From Hofstenia miamia (taxonomy: Eukaryota > Xenacoelomorpha > Acoela > Hofsteniidae), in the NCBI GenBank assembly GCA_900660155.1, contig CABFPE010000045.1, forward strand, positions 1,667,798-1,731,797: DNA of 64,000 nucleotides. Direction: 5' to 3'. The notes under the pieces are model-generated. The model ran no database searches. It worked only from the letters and a program-made list of their open reading frames with translations, and had not been told where the DNA came from. Shown piece by piece: positions 1 to 12,098 of this stretch (position 1 is its first letter; each line of letters begins with the position of its first letter). The translations under genes and the position numbers were made by a program.

Positions 1-201
1 TTTTAAAAAAAATGAATTTGAAAAGTAGACATACAAAATAGTAAACCTCAAATTAAAAAGTTGCGTTTAGATAATATTAACTTATCTGTTTGCTTAGTCT
101 CTCAAAGAGAGCAGACTATTCAATCCCCCCCCCAATAATGTTTTCTCAATTCAATAGTTGTATAATCTTCAAAATAATGAATGAATTACTTTACATGGAG
201 G

Positions 202-336
202 AATATATATATATACATGTATATGCAAATATGTCAGTATATATATATATATATAGAGAGAGGGAGAGAAAGAAAGAGAGAGAGAGAAAGAGAGAGAGAG
301 AAAGAGAGAGAGAGAAAGGGAGAGAGAGAGATAGAA
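202..336. repeat. Compound (TA)n / (GA)n microsatellite
   Basis: An alternating TA tract runs directly into an AG/AAAG tract of about 80 bases. It is open in several frames on both strands, giving peptides made only of Tyr/Ile or Arg/Glu/Lys repeats. These are artefacts of simple sequence and not genes. Confidence 0.95.
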
Positions 337-2117
337 GGAATTATTGTTCCCTTCCTCAGACAAAAAGCTGGGCGCGCTCCTGGTCGTTGTTTTAAGAATA
401 AAATTCGACTTTCAATGAACGCTGATATTTTGATAAATGATGAAACCAAACGCCATTTTTGATACAGTATTAAACTAAAAAGATTGATATTCCGGCCGTA
501 TGCTATCGCAATTTTTATATGAAGAAGAGTGTTCTCATTTAGGTTTCAATTACTGTTGGCGAGCCCTGGATTCCAAATCCAAGTATTTTCGAAATTTATT
601 CGGGATTTTTTTATTATAATTCCTAGGATTTTATGGAGCATAAAAGTTTGAAAGTTTGAAAGCAGCTAAAATTTTCAACCAATATGTTTATTGTTCTGCT
701 CTATTATTCGAAATTTGGTGTGTTCTGATAATACACGAGTTTCCTAAAAGAGTATACTTAAAAGCATCAACATATAAATTGCTATTATTTTTAATGTTCT
801 AACTCTACCAGTCAATATGGAGTGTTCATTATAAACCAGTATATAACATGCAAAAACGTAATATATGTATGCTTGAACAGCTGTTGTTAAAAAACAGCAA
901 TATAGTTCATGTGTTGAAGACAACCTCTCTGAAACATTCAAGTATTTTCAAACAAAAAATAACTGCAGGAGTTGATGAAGAAAACGACAATGACTAAATT
1001 TTTAAAGATATATCATTATAAAAAATGCATAGCATAGTCTAGACAGCTATAGTTAGTAGGACAATATGTATACATTATATCCCTAAATGTATGTTATCTG
1101 TCATTCTGTCAATTAAATATTTTTTCTAATACTAGCATGTTTCTGGATTACCATATATAATTAATGCATTAGTAAGCAGATAATTATTTAAACCCTAAAC
1201 GCACTGAGATATATAATGTCAATAGCGCACTGAGGGGGCCGAATCTGCCGCTCTCGTTTACTTCAAAAATATTAAAGATAAAGTAATGAGCTTTGGCACA
1301 GTGAAGAATACACCTCTTGAGCTACATATTTGCCTATTTTCAAAAATCTATATTCATTTCTTGTGATTTTATATGCCAATCGAAGTTCTGACGTCAGTAA
1401 TTTTTTGAAAAATAAATATGAAAAAGAACCTAAATTAATTGAGCATTGAAATAGAGGAAACTATTTTATTTCACTCATATTAATTCTAATTATTGTAGAA
1501 TCGCGGGATGGATTAGGGGCAAACCACTAATTCGGTATTCTGACTCCATAAGAAGGGTACCCCATAGCAATAGAAATAAACGATATAGACCTAATTCATC
1601 TCCCATTCCATCGAAATCAACGATAGGTAATTCAACATAACTGAGCTTTCTTTGGGTAACAAGAAGAGTTGTGTTCACCAGTTCCACACTGCATCACGCT
1701 GAAGATCCACCACGACGAGCAAAGTGTTTTCTACGAGAAAATAAATGGTGCTGCCCTATGTGTCTCACTTTGGTTTATCTATCTCAATAAGGTATATTAT
1801 CCCTAGACCTACATATAGATAATAAATAAGATGAATAGCATGTAGCTACCATGCATTCGTGCAGGCAAGCAGGCATGATTTAATAACAGTATAAAATATT
1901 TTGTGTATTTGACCGAACGAAAGAGAAGGAACAACTTTTTATTAACTAGTCGTATAGCTATAGCTAGCCTACTGCGACCACAAATCAAGAAGCTATTAGT
2001 CGCGACTTGTTTCAACCCGATTCCCAAATTATTGTCGGAGCCTATCTAATTATTTCCATATCAAATAATGATTCTTAAAAACGCAAGAGGGAGAGAGAAA
2101 ATAACACTAGCATGAAT
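337..2117. other. Intergenic DNA, no supported gene
   Basis: This is AT-rich sequence with frequent stops in all frames. A TGACGTCA palindrome (CRE/ATF-type site) lies at 1389-1396. The minus-strand ORF at 1490-1687 has somewhat mixed amino-acid use, but nothing in it is recognisable and no splice or start context supports it. Confidence 0.5.
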
Positions 2118-2380
2118 CAGGGTTTTCGAGTCAAGTTCGAGTATATTTTTAAAAAAAAATCCGAGTTCGATCGAGTTCTTTTCTAATTCCGAGTTTTTTA
2201 GGGTAAAAAACATTTATTTTACAATAATTCTAAGCTACAAAATAGTTTTTGTGATTGGTAAGAAAATTGATATTTAAAAATATTTAATTTTTACGCTATT
2301 TTCGAATGGATTTTTGATTGAGTTCGTGTTTGAGTTTTTCCAATCGAGTTTTACGAGCTTATTCGAGTTTGAGTTTAGGA
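2118..2380. repeat. Dispersed repeat rich in TTCGAGTT-type motifs
   Basis: Begins CAGGGTTTTCGAGTCAAGTT and contains many copies of GAGTTCGAGT-like words in the same orientation up to about 2380. The same motif occurs in a left-arm-specific block near 32164-32262 and, in CGAGTTCAAGG form, just inside a possible hAT end at about 38002. The CAGGG start and the subterminal repeated words resemble a hAT-type terminus. No matching inverted end or 8-bp duplication was found here, so the element class is only a suggestion. Confidence 0.4.
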
Positions 2381-2637
2381 GGTTACGTACAAGTGATTAA
2401 TTTTTAATAGCTGCAAATTGTTTACACTATTTTCCTCATTAGCAAAGTTTAATTTAAGCAACGTAAATTTGAATCGAGGGGACAATCAAATACTGCACTA
2501 TTTCACATAATTATCGTCGAAATTAGAAAAATTACAAATTAATCGAATTAAGTCAAAACAAATCAAATGAATCATTTAGCACTACAAAATAAATATTAAA
2601 AGTATATATTAGGTAATATCAATACAACGTATATTGG

Positions 2638-2688
2638 GGTAACCAAGGAAACCTTTGATATTAGTCTCTACCGGTTTCCCTGGTTACC
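2638..2688. repeat. Short foldback (16-bp imperfect inverted repeat)
   Basis: GGTAACCAAGGAAACC at 2638-2653 and GGTTTCCCTGGTTACC at 2673-2688 are reverse complements at 15 of 16 positions, separated by 19 bases. It could be the core of a small MITE or a chance hairpin. No target duplication is evident. Confidence 0.5.
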
Positions 2689-3232
2689 ACAACCGAGGTC
2701 CTCTTGTTTATTTGAGACCTTAGACTTTCACTATTAGTCGTTACAGGCCTAATGGGTGCAATCAACTAAATATGGAGGCCCCAATTTCGATTGTACCATG
2801 AGTGACATTACATTATTGCCCGGCAAAGACTTACTCTTATAGGAAAACAATAAAATACTCGCAAGGTCAGCATTTTTCGACCTAAAACTACACCACACCA
2901 CAAGAAATGTCTACAATGCCGCACCACAAATCCCATAAAACACCACAGGATTAAATATTTGCCCCCCACAAATCCCCACAGCAAAGTCTTTGAAAAAATT
3001 TAAATATTGCAATACAATCAATTTAAAGACACTAAAGATTTTATGTATATTTTAATATACATTAGCATACATAAAATTACAGTTAAATTTTAAATATCAC
3101 TGTCCTCACCAAACTTATGTTCAGTAAAGCTGTTTAGAAAAGTATGTGATTTGATATTAATATGATTTTTAGATGCCTTGAGTAGTTTACTGATTCATTG
3201 TTAGTCATTGACTCCAATACCATCATCTCACC

Positions 3233-3370
3233 TCAATCAGAAACATATTTTATGTACATGGACTTTAATATAATACTACATGTCTCAGCTAATCGTATGC
3301 AGTCATTAGTCCCATTTGCAATAGCAGGCCAAAAAACATGTTCAACTAAGGCGACTTGTTGTGCACATGC
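3233..3370 (-). pseudogene. hAT-type transposase C-terminal relic
   Basis: Read on the minus strand, the frame ending in TGA at 3233-3235 contains ALVEHVF followed about 20 residues later by a hydrophobic stretch ending LKSMYIKYVSD. The C-terminal dimerisation region of hAT transposases typically has a VERxFSALK motif, then a charged segment and an IL-K motif, so the order and spacing fit. The ALVEHVF motif recurs exactly in the better preserved relic in the inverted-repeat arms (38312-38682 and 44280-44650), which strengthens both calls. No intact ORF or zinc-finger region was seen upstream. The adjoining minus-strand DNA to about 4100 has short coding-like pieces but none I could place. Family assignment comes from motif recognition only. 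Confidence 0.4.
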
Positions 3371-6300
3371 CGCGGTATGAGCTTGTCTGGCTTACTGTTC
3401 CATTTTCTTGAAGAGGGCATTCTCTTGGATCTGGACTTGGCTGCAGAACACTAAAATTTATAAAACACAATTTTACCACTACCATAATGTTCAAAACTGC
3501 TTTTTTTAGGAAGTTTCCTTATTGTAGTAAATCTCAACCAATAATTACGTGCTTTTATTGCATCCAGAGATATGACCGCATCTTGGTAGGGTAAAAAATC
3601 GGAATTCTAATCTCGAGATTGCAAAATTTTACGGGATTATGAATCCTAATCTTGATAACATGAATCTTGTTCAATGCAATTTTGAGCAAGAAAATACATT
3701 GACCCGCTGTCACGGTCTTACTGTAGAATCTCATACTGAGGGACGTTGGGAATGAATATAAGGCCATCCAACGAAAATCAATGATATCCTACAGAGCTAC
3801 GAATACAATGCATTCTGCTGAGGTTTCTGAAATGTCAGCCTTGAGTGTGAGGGAAAGCAGATATTAGAGTTGACTTCCTTCATCACGCGTTTCATCTCCC
3901 AAAATCAGCTTTGCTTTTGAAATGGACATCTGAGTAGTTATTCTCATTAAGCTCGTTTACCAGAAATGTACGCACCTCTAGGGGAAGAGTCTTCGCCTCA
4001 TTCCATCACTAGAATTTCAGCGGCAGTTTTAACTGTGTTGGTTCAAATGATGATCAAAAATTTGTGAGAGCACAGCACTGTCTGACATTTAACCTCTATG
4101 TGCAGTCAACAAGAGAAAACTAGAGGAAACTATTCATGTAGATGCACATAAATTCCAAAATTAGTTTCTTATGTTATGAAAAATGCAAATAACTTTCACA
4201 ATTCCTTGCACTTTAACAACTAACAACGGTTCTTTAACCAGTTCTGAACGATTAATATTGAAAGTTGGTGATATATTGATGGACTTTTCATGAAAAACAT
4301 ATAAATATTATATTTTGGGTTACAATTAGAGCCCCAGATATTCAGCCTAAATCAGTTGGCATTTTCATCTTGGAAAAATAGCGTGAGCTACACAATATTC
4401 AAAACTTAAATTATGTAAGCAGATGACTTTAGTATTGACAAATATTACAAAATTGAAGCTTTTCACTGGGAAATACTTGGCATAGTTTGCCTCAAAATTG
4501 TATCTACTGATTCTAAAAAATGGAATAAAACATTGGGCATTTTGGAAATGTAAACAGTTTGGCAATTTTGTTGTAGACGAATATTCAACCATTTTACTGC
4601 ATTTTGAAAAGAAAATAGCTTTCTTTCCATATTATGATATTATATTAGGTTTTGCAAAATGTATGCATGCTTTTAATATTGAAAGGGGTTAATGAGACAA
4701 AGCTAGCCTAGAAGTCCTGCCTTGCTAGATCTTTAAAAATGCTGTTTAATTGTTAGGTACGTTTAAAATATTCAGGCAAGGTTTAAAAACAAGTTTACTG
4801 ATTAGTAATCATTAAATTTTACATTGGCAAAGACTGTATGAAATTTGGTTATGCATCCCCAAGGCTATAGTAGATCACCACGCTCATTTGCAAAAATTCA
4901 TTATGCTGGAGAATTATAAAAAAATTGAAAAATGTCATTGCGTTCTTCGGTTCCATCTTCGAATTACTGGATGTTGTCATCATTAGGAAAAGCATAACAA
5001 ATGAAAACAAGCAACACTGTCATTTTCACAATGAGTACTCAATCATATTTTTGGGAAAAGTTAAGATTTTACAGTGTTTTTATGGTTTTTATGTTTAGAC
5101 TAAAATTGGATCTATCGTATGATTAATCTGACGCAAGTTTCTCTTGTCATTTATCAAGGAGTGCTTAATATCATATTCTATTAAACACTCCTTGCATTTT
5201 TCCAAGGCATGGGAATATTATTTGAAAAAATCTTGAAAATTTTCGATAACTTGATACGCGCAGATCAATGGCTGTGGATGTTTTACAATAATTTGATTTA
5301 TGGATATTATTTTTCCCATATCAAAGGCTTGAACGAATCATAGTTTTCTTGAGAAATAGTGTTGAAAAACAACAAAATCAATATATAAAATTGTTTGTTG
5401 AATAAATGCTGTAAAGCAAAACGATAATATAATTGGAAATTGGTTAATATATACACTTTTGCATCATTGCTTAACATTTATGGCATGCATTTTAACCAGG
5501 AATTCATCTATTTTTTCCGCCCCCATCCAGTCAGTGACCTACAAGGATCGGGTAAGCTTATAGCCCGTGCAATCCGTCACATTTGTTTTCAACCTTAGCG
5601 ATGCCTACAAAATTTGCGTAAGACGCAATGAGATGCTTTTGAAAGCGAAGTTTCCTGGGCAGGGCGTGGTCGACTCTCAAAGGGAACTAGAAAAACGGAA
5701 TATAAGCGATCATGCTTCATCTGTCCATGTGAAAAAACTGTTTTTTGTAACAAGAATCTTTCATAAACTTATTTATCTGTGTGGTTCTAAATGTCTCCCA
5801 AACTGTGTCCAAGCAATAAAAAAGTAAACAGATTCTAACATTTTAACAAACATTCTAAAATCATTGTATAATACAAATACCACGGATTACTATTTTCTAT
5901 AAGTCACAATAAATATCAAATTTCGGCACAACAGTAGTTTAGTTCAAGTGTATTTCAGCATCACTAGAAAATTGATCTATGGTGAGACAACATAAATATC
6001 CAGTAAACTTTTGGAGCATGTTAATCATAATTATATGCTGTGGAAATACAAAATATTTTTTAATCTACATCCTCAATGAATTCGTATATAGGAGTAGACC
6101 CGCTGGTTCTGAAATGAGAGATTTTGCTATTTTTCTTTGGATCACAGATTCGATATTCGCATTGCGTTATTGGCTGAAGACATTGAGTGTATAGTATTAT
6201 TTTCTAGTTGTCTTAACTACAATTTCCTTTTATGCTAAAATGTCCTTGATTACAATGTATGTGCTCGATTTGAGAAAAGCTAATTTCTCTGTGTAACCTA

Positions 6301-7314
6301 GTTACCTCGTCATGTCTGCTAAAATTATTTAGACGTATTATTTAAATTAGTCAGATAAGTAGTCAATTACCATTTTCTTATGTTATATGATTGATAATGA
6401 AAGTTTCCAATTCATCCAAAAAATACGCCAAGTACAACAACGTTGTAAAATATTATATTTTTAAAACATATGAACATTTTATAATAATACATCTGCTTTA
6501 CTTTGTTTAATTAAAAGTGGCATTGCTTTTCGAAAACTAAAAGAATTCCGACAATGTTAATTCCCCAAATTAGTTAATGCTTTAGTTATTGTAAAGTGTG
6601 TACTTTAGAAATTGGGAAAATCTATTTTGTAAATTAGTGTTCCTCTCTAAGTAGATCTGAGGACGTCAATAAAAAATTTCTAGATAATTACACCAGAAAT
6701 ATAATTGTTCAGTACTACTTTTTTATTCAATCCATCATAAAGTGATAGATAATGGGAAACAATGCTTCCTACACCAGTATATTTAATTAAAATTTCGAAA
6801 AAGTAGTTTTGGATTATATTCCTTAATATTTGCAACTAATTCATATAATTAAAATGTAGAAATTGATAAGGGCGTTTTCTGCCTAACAACAGGCTGCTTA
6901 CTAAAAAGCTGAATAAGTTGATTGAAAAGATTAAAATTCAGAAAAATGGTTATGCAATCTGGCCATTTTTACTAGGCATTGCTTTGAGAGTATGGGTTCT
7001 GTGGTTTATAGAGAATAAATGACTGAAGAATAGTTGGACTAAAGTTGAAAGTTATTCGTTATGCTGAGGTAGATATTTTTCAATGTTGCCCGGACTGAAA
7101 TGTTGTGATCGAGGACTAGGTCAAACCGGACAGAAAATCAGGTTAATTATTAAGAAGCTATAAATATTTAACTGAAATAATGCGATAACATTCAGGAAAA
7201 TTACACAGGTTCATATTCATTTAAATTATACATTTATGTACGTCGTGAAAATATAAAATCTAGAGTCCTCTGAACTGTAGGTATTTGGTTATTTATGTTC
7301 TTTACATGTGTAAT
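3371..7314. other. Intergenic DNA, no supported gene
   Basis: AT-rich, with short ORFs only. A perfect 9-bp stem (CAAGGAGTG / CACTCCTTG) spans 5155-5194. The region 5520-5720 is more GC-rich than its surroundings and holds an 86-codon ORF (5567-5827), but I recognise no motif in it. Confidence 0.45.
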
Positions 7315-7318
7315 TTAA

Positions 7319-7902
7319 CACTAGAAAGTCTAACAATTCTATATCTTAAATTCATGCAGTTGTCAGAATTGACGCATTCAAGTAAAACTAACGAAACCAA
7401 AGCAAGTGAAAGAAAGGTGTCAGAAGAACCAAATAAGCTGTTTCTCCATAGAACTGCAGGAGCTTTCTGCTAATGATACTTAGTGACTTTTCTATATAAA
7501 AAATGTACTATAATTACCTGGTATAAAAATCAATGATTAAGGTCATTATTATGTTCTATTGATTGAATTGTACTTCACGGTCCATTGGGGTCTGCTAGAC
7601 CCCAAGATGTCATCATGCAATTGGTTGCCGTAACTATTAAAAAAATAATGCATTTATTAAAATACAGTTTACAGAGTGCACACACATGACAAACAAAATT
7701 GCGATTGATGTTGTGAACAGTATGGTTTCTAGCACTTAGGACATACTTTTAATATCTTTTTATCTTCCTGACGTGAATAATAATAATAACACTTTGTTTT
7801 CTTAGGTAGCATGATTAAATTTTGCTGTTTGATAACGAATCCGAGAGCAAAAATTGATATAGCCATGGTACACTACAAGTACTATTTTATAGCTTTGATA
7901 TA

Positions 7903-7939
<37 letters not shown>

Positions 7940-8335
7940 AAATGCCAAATATACTACTGCTTTTCATTGTCATACAGATATCGAACCTACTTCCAAAATG
8001 TTTATACCGGCGTGCCCTAGCTGTTTGAACAAAATCATTTTCAATGATAAAGCTATTGGAATATATAATAAGAATAATAATACTAAGCAACTTAATTGAG
8101 AAATTCACGATTAACACGAATGAAATTGCTTAGATTTGGCTAATCAACTAAAAATCTTCACATCATTTTGATCAATTACACATAAAATGTCATTGTGGTT
8201 TCTGAGACCCCAAAGGACCATGGCAGCAGGTTAAACTGTTGGCTCACTAACCGTTAAATTCTCATTACATGAGGCATTACAAACGCATTTAAAATGTACA
8301 AAGTGGTCAACTTTGGCCGCTCGGACTTTCTAGGG
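7319..8335. mobile_element. Non-autonomous piggyBac-like element (MITE)
   Basis: The element is flanked by TTAA on both sides (7315-7318 and 8336-8339), the target site used by piggyBac transposases. The left end reads CACTAGAAAGTC. The right end, reverse-complemented, reads CCCTAGAAAGTCC, matching at about 11 of 12 bases and resembling the known CCCTAGAAAG terminus of piggyBac elements. Inside, a second inverted pair occurs: GGTCCATTGGGGTCT near 7580 and its complement near 8205-8222, consistent with the internal inverted repeats of this superfamily. A self-complementary TTGGGGTCT/AGACCCCAA hairpin lies at 7585-7605, and a TA microsatellite fills 7898-7940. There is no transposase ORF in the 1017 bp, so it would have depended on an autonomous relative. 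Confidence 0.75.
7898..7940. repeat. (TA)n microsatellite inside the piggyBac-like element
   Basis: Uninterrupted TA alternation apart from two substitutions. It lies inside the element and is open on both strands only as Tyr/Ile repeats. Confidence 0.9.
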
Positions 8336-8339
8336 TTAA

Positions 8340-9441
8340 GGGTGACTTGTTTTATTTTGGGACATTTTTGATAATTTTGTTTTGCATTTGTATTGTTAGA
8401 GTAATAATTACACTGTGTGACAAAAGTGTATTTTTTTCTTAGTTGAGTACTTTTTTTCGGTGTTTCTAGTCAAATTGATGTTGCTAAAACGAATTTGAGG
8501 TCACTTTTACATTAGAAACCATATTTTAGGAACTATCGTGAAATTGAATTTTTTGCCTAAGCAGGTCTTTGAATTTAGGAATCGGAAATTATAGTATGAT
8601 GGAAACACCAAAAATCCTCAAATAACTACACAAGCATCTAATTTTTTGTATTCATCCAGAAGCCAAGAAGACAAAATATAATATAAGGAGCATGAAAGTA
8701 TTTCAAAGAAATTCTTTCCCTATTGTGATACTCAATGTGACACATTTAACAGTGAAACTGAGGTTAAAGAATTATTGTTGGAAATTAGCAGCAAGGAAGG
8801 TTTATTTTCAATATCCCAATGCCGTATATAGTCGTATAGACATTAACTCAGCAAAGCAATGCTATGCAGGATTTCTTAAACTTAGAATACAAATTACTCA
8901 AAAAATTATGGTTTTGTGTGTAAAATGGCATTCAAATTCATAATTCTCGTCCAAAAATTGACTGAAATCAGTGAAAAAAATCAGTCAAACTAAATTTTAT
9001 GTTACTCAGTGTTTTGTTGATTTTACTAAAAGAGTTGAAACTTTGTTAACATTTCCTAAAATAATCTGCTAGTTTATGCTTACTAACTTAAACTGATAGA
9101 ATCAATTAACACTTAGGTGCAGAATGACACTGAAATTTTGCCTTTGCCCCTCTATATGAGGGGCCTCTGACATGCGTGATTATAGGAAGGATAAAAATGC
9201 ATTTTGATAAATATATGTTGACTGACACAAATATGATGCTACTGAAATTAGCATTGCACAGACGATTTTGATTTGGTTAACGTATAAACGCAGAGCGTAT
9301 TGAAGTAGAGCGTAAAACTTGAAACTAAATTATGTCATTTATTAACTAAGACTCCATTTAATTGAAGCATATAGTACCCCATTAATTATGGTTAGCTGTT
9401 GCTATAGGCTATATTTTGCAAACTTTTGGTTACTAGCGAAC
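8340..9441. other. Intergenic DNA, no supported gene
   Basis: AT-rich. The only longer ORF (8692-8943, plus, 83 codons) shows no recognisable motif or splice context. Confidence 0.45.
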
Positions 9442-10636
9442 ACAGAGGAGAACAAACATTGCAGTCATTTGCGAATAATTACAAAAAGTCCAACTTTCAT
9501 AGAATAATAAACTATAAATATTGCTCTCATTTGAATTTTAATAAGGAAAACATTAGAACTTAGAAATGTATATTGCAGAATAATTCAAGCGCAAAATCTT
9601 GCAAGAGGTATTTAAACATTTATCACTTTAATCCATTATGCATTCCATAAATGACTAAAGTTATTCGTCTCAAAATCACTTCTTATTCAATTTGACAAAT
9701 ATGACTATTGTGCACTAAGTAAAAATCAAAAACAATTCATCAACGGAGCTTGATAAGCAATTGATCTATTTAGACAATTTTGATATTCAGACGTATACAT
9801 ATTAATAACTTTAACATATATAGTTAGTTTATATATGTTTGTTTTATATTTTATTCAATTAAAATATTCAGCATTGTATTTTGCATTACATTAACAATTT
9901 GAACTTAAAAAGTCTTTATTACTGACTCATTGTTGGATTTATCATTGGGCCATTAATGGCCCAGGGCCAAACGCCAAAAATGGCCAACGATGGAAACAAT
10001 AAGGAGCCATTAATGGTTCATGAATTTTTGTTTCTTTCCTTCTGCAGCTNACAGAGGAGAACAAACATTGCAGTCATTTGCGAATAATTACAAAAAGTCG
10101 AACTTTCATAGAATAATAAACTATAAATATTGCTCTCATTTGAATTTTAATAATGTATATTGCAGAATAATTCAAGCGCAAAATCTTGCAAGAGGTATTT
10201 AAACATTTATCACTTTAATCCATTATGCATTCCATAAATGACTAAAGTTATTCGTCTCAAAATCACTTCTTATTCAATTTGACAAATATGACTATTGTGC
10301 ACTAAGTAAAAATCAAAAACAATTCATCAACGGAGCTTGATAAGCAATTGATCTATTTAGACAATTTTGATATTCAGACGTATACATATTAATAACTTTA
10401 ACATATATAGTTAGTTTATATATGTTTGTTTTATATTTTATTCAATTAAAATATTCAGCATTGTATTTTGCATTACATTAACAATTTGAACTTAAAAAGT
10501 CTTTATTACTGACTCATTGTTGGATTTATCATTGGGCCATTAATGGCCCAGGGCCAAACGCCAAAAATGGCCAACGATGGAAACAATAAGGAGCCATTAA
10601 TGGTTCATGAATTTTTGTTTCTTTCCTTCTGCAGCT
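9442..10636 (+). repeat. Tandem duplication of about 0.6 kb with a single N at the seam
   Basis: Positions 9442-10049 (608 bp) and 10051-10636 (586 bp) are direct copies, separated only by one N at 10050. They differ by a 22-base indel near 9541-9562 and a rare substitution (for example TCC versus TCG near 9490/10099). The first copy begins ACAGAGGAGAAC and the second begins with the same bases directly after the N. The pattern is what is left when overlapping, slightly different contig ends are abutted instead of merged. A genuine recent tandem duplication cannot be excluded from sequence alone. Confidence 0.9.
9947..9962. repeat. Perfect 16-bp palindrome
   Basis: GGGCCATTAATGGCCC is fully self-complementary, followed by further GGCC words (CAGGGCCAAACGCC and TGGCCAACG). 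It recurs in the second copy of the duplication at about 10534-10549. It could be a MITE terminus or a protein-binding site; nothing more can be said. Confidence 0.6.
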
Positions 10637-12096
10637 GGATCGAAGACGAGATAATTAAAGTAGCCATTCCAAGTTGTCCGAATTTTGCAATTTGGAGTAA
10701 ATAGTTGCGGTTATGATATTTTAAGCCAAATACTCTTTTAAGTTATCATTAATCGTGTATTGTGGACAACACACTGAACTATTCCCTCTTATATGAAATA
10801 AAAAAAATATTTTGTTAAATATAAATATAAATGTAAACCAATTAGTTATTTACAAGTATACTATCGAATTTTACATATGCTTCCATTATTGGTATATGGA
10901 CTACAGATTTTTAGAATAAAACGGCTGCAAAGTTGAGTGAATAATAAATAATTCAAATGGAAAACTACAAGAATCGTTCCATCCAATAAAATTGCTATCA
11001 ACTAAACTACAGCTTCTTGAACTTGTATTTGCAATTAAATTTGCTATACGTATTACGAAATCAAGAGTCAACTCAATTTTTATATGCAGATACAGCTCTC
11101 AGAGAAGCCTTACTACTAAAATGAACGAGTTACTCCTTAAACTTTTTGCGAAAAAAGAATCAAAACTCATCAATGTTATTGCAATTGTATCAGTTAACTC
11201 AGTGGCGTCAGGCCTGGGGGCATTAAGTTTTCATCTGATTTTTTATTATTGTCCCTCTTTTATTACATTGTAAATCAAAATTATTATTATAATTCTGTAC
11301 TTTCAAACAAAAAGTCTATAATATTATTTTAGAAATTTACAAATGAGAATTTACAGCAATAGTTTTCCGGAGTTTAATATATCAAGGCTTACAATAAATA
11401 AGCATGTGTCAATTATTCTTCTTAACCAAACGAAAGCTATTGGCCGCTCACTGAAATTTTCAGTTATTTCAACAAAAATAGAGATGATCAAAAGAAGTTG
11501 AAAATTTCTTCACAAAATATAAGTGTTAAGTAATATAATTTTTGCAACAACAGACTTTAGTCATTATCGCATCAAGAAGTATACTGCATTTTCTCAGATT
11601 TCGAGAAGGTAATTAGTAATTCAGTTTCTTTCTGTAAAAAAAGATTTTCGCCTTTTTACATTTTAAAAATGGCAATATTTTTACTAATGGCAACTGCTGC
11701 AGAATTTTATAAATGAGACTGGGAACATCATTTATTGAAAGTGAGTTCTTACAAATAAATATTTGCTGTTTTCGTATTGTCGATACCTATTATGTAGAAT
11801 AGGAAAACTACGAAAAATTACTAGGATGATAGCCAATTTTTTGAGCCTGATTTCACACTAAACACTACTTTTTGAAAGGCATAATTTTTTCAAGAAACTT
11901 GACTTGCGTACAGAAGAAATCCTGTTCTTGCTTGGATTTTTAGGGTCTATTTTACACATTATTAAAACTATAACAGTGATTACTTCTTGGAAATAAATTT
12001 TCATCTTATGTTTCAAATGCGAAAATTATGGAATAGAAACAAAATTTCTACAAATAGCAAATTCTGTGAGATTATCAGCATTCTTGGAAGTATATG
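10637..12096. other. Intergenic DNA, no supported gene
   Basis: AT-rich. The 93-codon ORF at 10992-11273 is low in information and unrecognised. A partial match to the CAGTGGCGT word of the repeat at 24161 occurs near 11200. Confidence 0.4.
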
Positions 12097-12098
12097 TA

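Noticed and set aside
90-462. Arg/Glu/Lys-rich and Ser/Leu-rich ORFs near the window start
   Set aside because: Translations of the TA/GA microsatellite in several frames.
5155-5194. Hairpin resembling a transcription terminator
   Set aside because: Rho-independent terminators do not apply to animal DNA, and it does not match the histone 3' stem-loop.
5567-5827. 86-codon plus-strand ORF in a GC-richer stretch
   Set aside because: No motif, no start or splice support; length is within chance expectation for a window of this size.
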